In this document: piece after piece, positions 29,401 to 35,965 of the stretch
How positions within the stretch are numbered: the first letter of the stretch is position 1
Layout of the letters: each line of letters begins with the position of its first letter
Assembly: GCA_024641125.1 (NCBI GenBank)
Contig: JAHEDQ010000014.1
Span: forward strand, 1 to 38,212
Length of the DNA stretch: 38,212 nt
Direction: 5' to 3'
Origin: Candidatus Competibacteraceae bacterium
GTDB taxonomy: Bacteria; Pseudomonadota; Gammaproteobacteria; Competibacterales; JAHEDQ01
Notes under the pieces: model-generated
Seen by the model: only the letters and a program-made list of their open reading frames with translations
Told to the model about the DNA's origin: nothing
The model's database searches: none
Program-made: the position numbers and the translations under genes

Positions 29401-30379
29401 CCGCCTTTGGCAAGACCTGCTCGGTGTGCAGCCCCGAGGTCGGGACGCGGATTTCTTTCAGTCCGGCGGCCATTCCCTGCTCAGCATGCGGCTTTTGGTG
29501 GAGCTGGAACGACGCCTGGGTGTGCGCGTGTCACTGGCAGATTTTCTGGCCAATCCGACGCCAAACGGACTGGTCGAACGGGTGAGAGCGGGGGGGTCGG
29601 TGAGCCAGTGGCAGTCCATGGTGCCGGTGAAACCGTCGGGGTCCCGTAGACCATTCTTCTGCGTTCACGGTGACCCCACCGCCTTGGGACCGCATCTGCA
29701 TCCCGAAACACCTTATTATTGGCTGCACCACGCCCAGGCCGGGGGCAATGTAAGCTATGCCACCGTGGAATCCCTGGCCGCGGACCACCTCGCGGAGTTG
29801 CGCACCATTCAGCCATCGGGGCCCTACCGTCTGGCGGGTTATTCCTTTGGCGGGCTGATCGCGTTCGAGATGGCCAGGCAACTGCAGGCCGTGGGTGAAC
29901 CGGTAGATTTTTTGGGTTTGATCGAGCCGACCTTGGTCAAGGCAGGGACGCCGCCCGACACCGCGCTTGCGGGCGCTGATGAGGCCGAGACGGATCCGGC
30001 ACTGCGGGCATTCGCCCGTCGCGCGCGCAGTTTGAAGGGTCGCGCCCTGCGCAAGCTCAGGCTGGAGTGGTGCGAGCACTATGTTCGCAGCGGACGCACC
30101 ATGCCGGCTGAGTTGCGGGATTTCCACATGGTTCAGTTGTTCGCCCAGGCCGGTCGGGCCTATGCCTACCCGCAATACACCGGATCCGCGGTCCTGTTTG
30201 TCTCGGCCGAGACCGCGGCGGATTCTGAACGAATCGATGATCTTGTGACGCACTGGCGCGGGGTATGTGCCGGCGGCGTCGATCTGCAAGTGGCGAAAGG
30301 CGTGGCCAGCCATACCGACCTGTTTCGAGAACCCCAGGTGGCGGGTTTGGCGGATTTGATCGAACGAAGGTTGGGGTGA
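26468..30379 (+). CDS. Nonribosomal peptide synthetase C-A-PCP-TE (terminal module)
   Basis: A 1303-residue synthetase whose ATG overlaps the previous stop by one base (TGATG). C domain: about 15-440, PLTPAQQGMLFHAV at the start and active site HHLLLDG at 147-153. As it follows an epimerase domain, it should be of the D-donor (DCL) type. A domain: TSGSTGGPKG at 617-626, NEYGPTEATVWC from 754, YRTGDL, and PSGKLDRRQL with the catalytic Lys. The hand-read pocket is about D-S-A-C-I-A-E-V-W-K, which I cannot assign to an amino acid. PCP Ser is 1003 (SGGHSLLS). The thioesterase has GYSFGG with Ser 1126 and a His at 1282 (ASHTDLF). The TE should release the finished peptide by hydrolysis or cyclisation. 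No module follows. Confidence 0.95.
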   Translation: MPGSSARRNIEDIYPLTPAQQGMLFHAVQAPDSGVYIEQLTAHLPADLNPGRLREAWDRIISRHPVLRTLFVVDRGKQPLQIVRRRVTAPWRDEDWRAFTEVGATERLTTLLYEDRRAGFALDRAPLMRFCLLAWPGAGWRFVWTFHHLLLDGWSTAQILEEVRAAYHGVELGSGPPAPFRAFVSWLGQQDGAAAERHWRGVFQGFDGASTLLPLWCDEADPQASGLYRHDHLDLAPERVAALQAFARSARVTPNTVFQGAWACLLARFSGDDDLVFGVTVSGRPADLPGAESMVGMFINTLPVRVRVPEDTLVVDWLQALQSAQSESRRYEFSALSDVQRWSGVASDTGLFDTLLVFESYPVKQTGDGSPLRFDDLEFHEQSNFALSLLVVPGEPWSLLLISDPARVSRRIAETWLESLDQVLTSMVDQPARAVGDIDACSPAQLDRLADWSRGPEMKPTGTNTVLEAIEGCCRRYPDRVALVAGNESVHYAELRTQVAGLAAELRRSGVAPGQVVPVFGRRDLKTITALLAIQAAGAAYLPLDASYPDTRIVEILNAVPVDRLGTGRIGLAIQAPSHSLRELGLNWLAPDCEPIEVADDEDGAVSADDLAYLIFTSGSTGGPKGVPVSHGNLAWSTQARMIYYGGSPQRFLLLSPLAFDSSVAGLFWTLTGGGTLVLPTPEQMANPAALADLLLRERITHLLCLPSLWAVLLDALPKGSASSLVQVIVAGESCPPELVRAHIRALPGVRMENEYGPTEATVWCTAQRLDKGTWAHAVPIGRPLPGVCVQVRDSAGRQVPPGGLGELRVGGRGLVEGYLNDPELNARVFDNQDGAIGRNYRTGDLARYLGDGSLVFMGRADDQIKVRGHRVEPGQVEAIVTAYPGVRDCAVTLNPNGQLWALIVASDGADSGAEGLDAWLRARLPSYQMPDRIEYVSELPRLPSGKLDRRQLGGMMEKAISIGPVWTPGDTAEAALARLWQDLLGVQPRGRDADFFQSGGHSLLSMRLLVELERRLGVRVSLADFLANPTPNGLVERVRAGGSVSQWQSMVPVKPSGSRRPFFCVHGDPTALGPHLHPETPYYWLHHAQAGGNVSYATVESLAADHLAELRTIQPSGPYRLAGYSFGGLIAFEMARQLQAVGEPVDFLGLIEPTLVKAGTPPDTALAGADEAETDPALRAFARRARSLKGRALRKLRLEWCEHYVRSGRTMPAELRDFHMVQLFAQAGRAYAYPQYTGSAVLFVSAETAADSERIDDLVTHWRGVCAGGVDLQVAKGVASHTDLFREPQVAGLADLIERRLG

Positions 30380-30572
30380 GATGCCGTCATGAACGTCGCG
30401 GCACGAGGCGGTTGCCGGCATGCCGTGTGATCTATCGGGAATCGATGTCCCCAAAGCGCGAGAATCAGAACAACTCTGATAGCACTTGACTGGATTCGTT
30501 GCTATTTTCTGTTCACGAGTGAGAGATTTCCGATTGCGGCTGTAAGACATCGGGGCTTGGAGGCTGAATGTA

Positions 30573-31088
30573 ATGATAAAGACGCGGATCAGCAACCGGG
30601 TACGGCACACGCCAATGCTGCTTGTGGCAGCTGTGATGCTGTTTTGGGTGGCGCCGTCACAGGCGACATTTTACAATCCATTCGGCATCGTGATCGTCAA
30701 GAAGACGTCCAGTCCAGCAGACAATACGACATTCCATTTCGAGACGAGTTTGAATACTACCTTTCAGTTGAGTGATCCCGGGGACAAGTACACGGGTTTT
30801 TTTGCCTGGGCCGGTCAAGATATTGACATAGTGGAGAAATCCACGCCAGGCTGGCGCCTGGAGAGTGTATCCGGATGGTCCATGCTGGGTAACTCGTCCT
30901 TTAAGCAGATTGAGAACGGTATCCGGATCTCTTTGAACTCGTGGGATCTTGTCAAGGTAAAGTTCAATAACGTGGCGGTTCCTCTACCGGGTGCGGTCTG
31001 GCTGTTGGGCTCGGGCTTGCTTGCGCTGGTGGGCATCGGGCGTAGCCGGCGCCGCAAACTCGTCAATGCCGGAGAGGCCACCGCTTAG
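30573..31088 (+). CDS. VPLP-type PEP-CTERM sorting-domain protein
   Basis: A 171-residue secreted protein. A signal peptide (LLVAAVMLFWVAPSQA) precedes a beta-rich mature part of about 100 residues containing several Ser/Thr/Asn-rich strands (e.g. TSLNTTFQLSD). The end is VPLPGAVWLLGSGLLALVGI followed by GRSRRRK. That is a PEP-CTERM sorting signal: a Pro-containing motif, a membrane helix and an Arg cluster, of the VPLPA subtype. Exosortase is expected to cleave there and pass the protein to the surface or matrix. No exosortase gene is in the window. GGAGG stands about ten bases before ATG 30573. The gene follows the NRPS operon by 193 bases and ends at its own terminator; a role in peptide synthesis is not implied. 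Confidence 0.85.
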   Translation: MIKTRISNRVRHTPMLLVAAVMLFWVAPSQATFYNPFGIVIVKKTSSPADNTTFHFETSLNTTFQLSDPGDKYTGFFAWAGQDIDIVEKSTPGWRLESVSGWSMLGNSSFKQIENGIRISLNSWDLVKVKFNNVAVPLPGAVWLLGSGLLALVGIGRSRRRKLVNAGEATA

Positions 31089-31110
31089 ACGGCAACTCGC
31101 TCCTCTGCAA

Positions 31111-31138
31111 GAACCCGTCAACCATGGCGGGTTTTTTG
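31111..31138 (+). terminator. Rho-independent terminator after the PEP-CTERM gene
   Basis: AACCCG (31112-31117) pairs with CGGGTT (31128-31133) across a ten-base loop, followed by a run of T to 31137. It stands between the PEP-CTERM gene (+) and the convergent acyl-CoA dehydrogenase-like gene (-). Confidence 0.8.
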
Positions 31139-31203
31139 CTTCGGAGAGGCTTGAGATTGGAGCTGTTTTTTTAATCCGTGCAGGCTGGCTGGAGCAGCAA
31201 ATC

Positions 31204-32349
31204 TCAAACGCCCAGCAGGCGGGCAATGATATTGCGCTGTATATCCGACGTGCCGGAGTAGATCAGCCCGCCGATACCGTCTCTCAGGTCGCGTTCCACT
31301 TCATGCTCGGTGACGAAGCCACGGGCGCCGTAGGTGCGAATGCTGTCCAGACTGGAATCCACGAAGGCTTCACTGAGTTGCAGTTTCGCCAGCGCCGCAT
31401 CCATGGCTGAGGGGTGTCCAGAGGCGTCCAGCCAAGCCGCCTTGTACAGCAGCATTCGGCTGAGCTCCAGACGCAGTTTCATGTCCGCCAGACGGTTGGA
31501 TACAGACTGAAACTTTCCGATGGCCTGTCCGAATTGCTGGCGCTCCCGCGCGTAGCTCACCGCGTCCTCCAGCTGCCGCTGCATGGCGCCGAGTTGGCAG
31601 GCGAATATATATCCCCGCTCCGACTCCATCGCCGTACTGAAAATACTCGCGCCGGCGCCTTCCGGACCGAGGCGGTGATGCTCCGGCACCTGGCAATCCT
31701 CGAGGATCAATTCTCCCATGGGGCAGGTGCGCATCCCCATTTTGTCCACCACCTGGCTGGTGCGGAAACCGGGAGTCGAGCTGTCGACTATGAAGGCGGA
31801 AATGCCCCAACGCCCCAGCGCTGGATCGCGGGTGGCAAAAACGATGGCCATGTCGGCCACCGGTGCGAGTGTGACATAGGATTTGCGACCGTTGAGAGTA
31901 TATCCCCGTTCGGTTTTCTCGCAGCGGGTCTGCAGCGCGTAGGTATCCGACCCGGAATCCAGCTCGGTGATGCCGAATGCGCCGATCCGCTCGCCGCGGC
32001 ACAGCTCGGGCAGATAGCGCGCCTTCTGTGCATCATCGCCAAATCGCATCAGCGCCGCTTGGAGGCTCCACATCTGTGAGGCGAGGGCAAAGGGCAGGCC
32101 GTTGTCGCGACAGCCGTAGCCCAGGCCCTCAAGCATCAATACGGTGGACAAAACATCCAGCCCCTGACCGCCCAGCGACGCGGGTACCATCGCCCCCTGA
32201 ATTCCAAACGCGGCGCAGCGGCGCCAGGCATCCCGCGGAAACCGGCCGCTGCGGTCGTGGTCGACCCAGTCTTCGTTTAAATGATCGCGGGCAAAGGTAT
32301 CCGCCCCGGTGCGAATGGCGCGCTGTGCCTCCGAGAGTGCAAATTCCAA
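31204..32349 (-). CDS. Acyl-CoA dehydrogenase-like flavoprotein, prolyl-carrier-protein dehydrogenase type
   Basis: This 381-residue FAD enzyme has the three-domain acyl-CoA dehydrogenase pattern. FGITELDSGSDTYALQ and LNGRKSYVT form the flavin-binding strand region. RERQQFGQAIGKFQSV and YSGTSDIQRNIIARLLG are the C-terminal signatures. The usual catalytic Glu of the C-terminal YEGT motif is replaced by Ser 365. Glu 244 (in MESERGY) sits where isovaleryl-CoA dehydrogenase and PltE-type prolyl-PCP dehydrogenases have their base. Overall wording (GYGCRDNGLPFAL, RTCPMGELILEDC) is close to PltE-like enzymes as I remember them. It may oxidise an aminoacyl group on the free carrier protein encoded at 20586. 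A role in ordinary acyl-CoA breakdown is the alternative. It starts three bases after the dioxygenase gene. Confidence 0.88.
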   Translation of the reverse strand: MEFALSEAQRAIRTGADTFARDHLNEDWVDHDRSGRFPRDAWRRCAAFGIQGAMVPASLGGQGLDVLSTVLMLEGLGYGCRDNGLPFALASQMWSLQAALMRFGDDAQKARYLPELCRGERIGAFGITELDSGSDTYALQTRCEKTERGYTLNGRKSYVTLAPVADMAIVFATRDPALGRWGISAFIVDSSTPGFRTSQVVDKMGMRTCPMGELILEDCQVPEHHRLGPEGAGASIFSTAMESERGYIFACQLGAMQRQLEDAVSYARERQQFGQAIGKFQSVSNRLADMKLRLELSRMLLYKAAWLDASGHPSAMDAALAKLQLSEAFVDSSLDSIRTYGARGFVTEHEVERDLRDGIGGLIYSGTSDIQRNIIARLLGV

Positions 32350-32352
32350 AGC

Positions 32353-33318
32353 TCAGTCCTTTTCATCGTTGGGCGGGGGCATGACCAGACGTCCGCGTGC
32401 GTCCACGCGCTTCCATTCATCCTGAAAATCCCGGTTGTTCCAGTTACCCAGCCCTGGGCAGAACACTTTGTCCTGCCCGTGGGCAATGGGACTGGCGCCG
32501 TTCCAGCGCTCGTCCCGGGGTTCATCGGCGCACTGATAACGGGTGTCCGAGCTGAGTCGGCAGCGGCCCTCGGGCGAATTGTTATCCAGTGCCCCGTGCA
32601 GGGTGTGCATGGTAAAGCACAGCACGTCGCCGGCGGTGAAATCGGTGCTCAACCAACGGCCGCCATAGCGCGCCTGCAGTTTGATCGGATCGGTGCCCAG
32701 CCACGGAATCTTATCCCGGTCCGCATCCTTGCGCGCGTAGGTTTTCAGCAATGCCGCCTGCCGGTGGCTGCCTTCCAAAAGTATCAGAGCGCCCTCGCTG
32801 CGGGACACGTCGCCCAAGGGAATCCAACTGGAAAAAATGCGATCCGTCCCGCGCATCATGTAAGGGCCATCATAATGGAACCCGCACGCCTCTCCGGGGC
32901 GGACGAAGCGAGGCCAACGGAAATCGAACGCATGCACCTCACTCCCCAACAGATGCCTGTGAACACCGAGCAGCCTGGGATGCAGAACGATGCGCTCGTA
33001 CTCGATCCCGCTGCGCACGCTTTCTGCGAACGCCCGGAGATTGATCCGGTCGATTGCCGTGTCGTTGGCTGCAATGGCGTCCAACAGGGGTTTCTCGGGG
33101 TCGATCTCGCCGATGATCGCGTACTTGAGCAGTATCTCGCGGCGGGCTTTGAGCACCAGTTTGCGATCGAGCAAGCCACGGAAGAAGAGATAACCGTCTT
33201 CGCGCATCCGCGCCCGCAAGGCGGTCGCGTCATCGACGATGTCGATGGAATCCCTCAGTTCGCCGAAACCGGGGTCGACCGGGTTCAGTGCGATTCCATG
33301 TGATGAGATCTGCGTCAT
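32353..33318 (-). CDS. PhyH-type Fe(II)/2-oxoglutarate dioxygenase
   Basis: A 321-residue protein of the phytanoyl-CoA dioxygenase family. The metal site reads FHYDGP (His 148, Asp 150) and LHGALDN (His 241), with Arg 254 placed to bind 2-oxoglutarate. The order and spacing (about 90 residues between the two His) are normal for the double-stranded beta-helix fold. Family members hydroxylate, halogenate or desaturate small molecules, including amino acids on carrier proteins and finished peptides. It lies between the SDR gene (63-base gap) and the flavoprotein gene (3-base gap), so the three are one transcript. The halogenase version replaces the Asp by Gly or Ala; here Asp is present, so hydroxylation or desaturation is expected. 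The substrate is unknown. Confidence 0.88.
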   Translation of the reverse strand: MTQISSHGIALNPVDPGFGELRDSIDIVDDATALRARMREDGYLFFRGLLDRKLVLKARREILLKYAIIGEIDPEKPLLDAIAANDTAIDRINLRAFAESVRSGIEYERIVLHPRLLGVHRHLLGSEVHAFDFRWPRFVRPGEACGFHYDGPYMMRGTDRIFSSWIPLGDVSRSEGALILLEGSHRQAALLKTYARKDADRDKIPWLGTDPIKLQARYGGRWLSTDFTAGDVLCFTMHTLHGALDNNSPEGRCRLSSDTRYQCADEPRDERWNGASPIAHGQDKVFCPGLGNWNNRDFQDEWKRVDARGRLVMPPPNDEKD

Positions 33319-33381
33319 ATGAAGGTGGTTTCGCTACTATTTTCTGGGGCCTACGGTACGACGTGACACACTGCCATGGGG

Positions 33382-34149
33382 TCAGTGCATGAAGTCGCCA
33401 CCGTTGACGAAAAGGTTCTGGCCGGTCATGTAGGAGGCTGACCCTAGCAGGAACAGAACGGCCTGGAAAATGTCCTCCGGCGTCCCAAGTCGGGCCATGG
33501 GAATGCCGGCGACCATCGACCGGTGGGTTGCCGGGTCGTTAAGGTTGAAACGATTCATCACTTCTTCGGTATTGATGAAACCGGGTGTGACAGTGTTCAC
33601 GCTGATGCGCGGCGCCAGTTCCTGGGCCATGCATTTACCCAGGGTGATCAAACCGGCCTTTGCGCTGCAATAGTTGGCGCCGTTTTTCCGGCCGGTGATG
33701 CCGGTTGCCGCCGCGATGTTGATTATGCGCCCACCGCTGCCCGCGTGACGGCGGGCGAACTCCTGGGCGCAGATGAAGGGTCCGGTCAGATTGGTGGACA
33801 GCACACGGTTCCACTGTTCGTCGTCCATTTGATCCAAAGGGCCGTCCAGGTTGAGCCCCGCGTTGTTGATCAGGACATCCACTCTGCCGAACTGCGCCAT
33901 GACGCGGTCGAACATGCGCTGAACCTCGACGCGTTGAGACACGTCGGCGGTCACCAGTATGGCCCGGTCAACACCCACTTTGTCTGTGATCTGCGCCACC
34001 ACCTGCTCGGCCTCTACCCGCGAGCTGGCACAGTTGACCACCACGCTTCGTCCAGTGTCGGCCAGGCGTTTGGCCAGCACCGCGCCGATTCCGCGTGACG
34101 ATCCGGTCACGATGACGACTTCATCATGCTGCAATACATGTGCTCCCAT
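33382..34149 (-). CDS. Short-chain dehydrogenase/reductase (FabG-like)
   Basis: About 255 residues, a classical SDR. The cofactor loop is VTGSSRGIG, followed by NNAGLNLDG and the catalytic set with N in STNLTGPF, then Tyr-x-x-x-Lys as YCSAK. The C-terminus TGQNLFVNGGDFMH resembles FabG-type 3-oxoacyl reductases. It reduces or oxidises a carbonyl or alcohol with NAD(P)H; the substrate is not readable. I prefer ATG 34149; a TTG at 34158 is in frame upstream. It is the first gene of the minus-strand operon with the dioxygenase and the flavoprotein, so a tailoring role in the peptide pathway is plausible but unproven. Confidence 0.9.
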   Translation of the reverse strand: MGAHVLQHDEVVIVTGSSRGIGAVLAKRLADTGRSVVVNCASSRVEAEQVVAQITDKVGVDRAILVTADVSQRVEVQRMFDRVMAQFGRVDVLINNAGLNLDGPLDQMDDEQWNRVLSTNLTGPFICAQEFARRHAGSGGRIINIAAATGITGRKNGANYCSAKAGLITLGKCMAQELAPRISVNTVTPGFINTEEVMNRFNLNDPATHRSMVAGIPMARLGTPEDIFQAVLFLLGSASYMTGQNLFVNGGDFMH

Positions 34150-34229
34150 GTGAACCAACCGTCACTCGAATCTGCTCAGGCGCCCCAGCCCAGTCTTCGG
34201 AATGTGTCGATTCGAAACTTAGAGACCCG

Positions 34230-34430
34230 ATGTTTGTGACGGTTCTGTTTTTCTTGGCGCTGTTTGTCGAGTGTCCTCAACAAGACAGTCGGTTTGGCAT
34301 TGCCGAGGCCGAATACCCAAGCGCTCTTGATTCCAAGCCCCGCGGTCTGGTATCCCGTTGCGGGACTTGGATTGATCCCAACGAAACGGGTCCAGAGCGC
34401 ATCCGCCGGTACCTGAGGATGCAACCATGA
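34230..34430 (+). CDS. Possible small secreted protein, hypothetical
   Basis: A 66-residue frame that starts with a hydrophobic run (MFVTVLFFLALFVEC) and ends nine bases before the DUF4381 gene. AGAGAC lies a few bases before its ATG. The rest is polar and not recognised. It could be a short leader gene of the Bat operon or a chance frame in the region between divergent operons. There is no homology evidence. Confidence 0.25.
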   Translation: MFVTVLFFLALFVECPQQDSRFGIAEAEYPSALDSKPRGLVSRCGTWIDPNETGPERIRRYLRMQP

Positions 34431-34439
34431 GACCAACAG

Positions 34440-34967
34440 GTGACAGTTTTGGAACCGGATGCAGGCAGTCTCCAGAGTCTACACGACATCGTAACTCCGG
34501 CCGCGGTGTCCTGGTGGCCATTGGCGCCAGGATGGTACGCCATCGCCGGTTTGCTGCTGGTAATCATCGCCGGAGCAGCGTGGCGTAGCTGGCGTGGTTA
34601 TCGGGCCAATCGCTATCGCCGCGAAGCATTGCATGCATGCGCCGCCATCGAGCGGCGCATGGCCGATCCGGCGCTTCGCTGGTCCGGTTTGGCCGATATT
34701 GCCGAACTGCTCAAACGTGTGGCCCTTGCCGCCTACCCCCGCGAGCAGGTGGCAGGTTTGACCGGTGATGCCTGGTGGCGGTTTTTAGAAATGGGAACCG
34801 GACCGACCGGTTCCGGGAACGAAATGCGCGTGATCATGGACCTGGCTCTGTACGGCAACCCCGCGGACACCGACCCGAACGATGACATGGTGAGGGCCAT
34901 TTGCTCCGCAGCACGAGACTGGATACGGAACCACGACCCGGCGCCTCGGGCGGGTGGGTCGGCATGA
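34440..34967 (+). CDS. DUF4381 domain protein of the aerotolerance operon
   Basis: A protein of about 175 residues with one membrane helix near the N-terminus (WYAIAGLLLVIIAGAAW), then a cytoplasmic helical domain. Visible elements are ALHACAAIERRM, ADIAELLKRVALAAYPREQVAGLTGDAWWRFL and a conserved Trp pair. This is the DUF4381 pattern. Such genes sit between DUF58 and the VWA genes in Bat operons. The start is a GTG at 34440; no in-frame ATG is available nearby and the ribosome site is weak. Its stop overlaps the batA start. The usual upstream moxR and DUF58 genes are not present in this window. Confidence 0.85.
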   Translation: MTVLEPDAGSLQSLHDIVTPAAVSWWPLAPGWYAIAGLLLVIIAGAAWRSWRGYRANRYRREALHACAAIERRMADPALRWSGLADIAELLKRVALAAYPREQVAGLTGDAWWRFLEMGTGPTGSGNEMRVIMDLALYGNPADTDPNDDMVRAICSAARDWIRNHDPAPRAGGSA

Positions 34968-35965
34968 TCTCTCTTGGACTGCCCTGGGCGTTGTTGCTGC
35001 TGCCGCTTCCCGTCGCGGTCTACCTGGGGCTGCCGGCCTACCGCCAGAGCCCAGCCGCCGTTCGCGTTCCGGATCTCCAGCGCCTGGCCGACCTCAGTGG
35101 CCAGACACCCAGTGCGGGCGCGATGGTTTCACCGCGCAGCCGTTGGCAATGGATCATTCTGTGCGCTGTCTGGGTCGCCCTGGTGCTGGCCCTGGCGCGG
35201 CCGCAGTGGCTGGAACCCCCCGTGGTGCGGGAGCAGTCCATGCGAGACCTGTTGCTGGCGGTGGATCTATCGAGCTCAATGGAAGCCGAGGATTTTGCCG
35301 ATTCGCAGGGAAGGGTGGTGGATCGTCTGACCGCGGTAAAACAGGTGTTGGATGATTTTCTGTCCCGACGTCAGGGAGACCGGATCGGATTGATTGTGTT
35401 CGGGTCGGCGGTATTCGCGCAGGCGCCTTTCACCGAAGACCTGGACGTACTGCGAAGCCTGCTGGACGAGCTGCAGGTTCGCATGGCAGGGCCCAAGACC
35501 GCGCTGGGTGATGCCATCGGTCTGGCCATGACCCTGTTTGAGGGGAGCGAAGTGGATCAGAAAGTGCTGATCATCCTCACCGACGGCAACGACACCGGCA
35601 GTTTGGTGCCGCCCGCCAGGGCCGCGGAAATCGCGCGAGACAACGGCATCGTCATTCACACGGTGGCCGTAGGTGATCCGGCCACGGCGGGGGAGGAGCA
35701 GCTCGATACGGGGAGCCTGACGGCTGTGGCGGAGGTGACCGGGGGACGCTTTTTTTTCGCTGCGGACCGTGACCAGCTGGAACAGATCTACAGCGAACTG
35801 GATGCACTCAATCCACGGCAGGTTGAAACCCTGAGCTTTCGTCCCCAGCGTGATCTGTTCCAGTGGCCCCTGGGTCTCGCTATGGGCCTGTCTTTCTTGT
35901 TCGCCGCGGTGACGGTGTTGCGCACCGTTTTCACTCACAGACCGCCTCCAGCGGGAGCAAACTGA
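34964..35965 (+). CDS. batA: BatA-type VWA-domain membrane protein
   Basis: About 333 residues. N-terminal membrane segments (PWALLLLPLPVAVYLG and WIILCAVWVALVLALA) precede a periplasm- or cytoplasm-facing von Willebrand A domain. A last helix lies near the C-terminus (PLGLAMGLSFLFAAVTVLR). The metal site (MIDAS) is intact: DLSSS at 101-105, GPKTALGD with the Thr, and ILTDGND with the Asp. Bat proteins form an envelope complex linked to aerotolerance and stress survival in Bacteroides and Leptospira work; the molecular role is not settled. The ATG at 34964 overlaps the previous stop (ATGA). The frame is open further upstream but inside the DUF4381 gene. Confidence 0.9.
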   Translation: MISLGLPWALLLLPLPVAVYLGLPAYRQSPAAVRVPDLQRLADLSGQTPSAGAMVSPRSRWQWIILCAVWVALVLALARPQWLEPPVVREQSMRDLLLAVDLSSSMEAEDFADSQGRVVDRLTAVKQVLDDFLSRRQGDRIGLIVFGSAVFAQAPFTEDLDVLRSLLDELQVRMAGPKTALGDAIGLAMTLFEGSEVDQKVLIILTDGNDTGSLVPPARAAEIARDNGIVIHTVAVGDPATAGEEQLDTGSLTAVAEVTGGRFFFAADRDQLEQIYSELDALNPRQVETLSFRPQRDLFQWPLGLAMGLSFLFAAVTVLRTVFTHRPPPAGAN

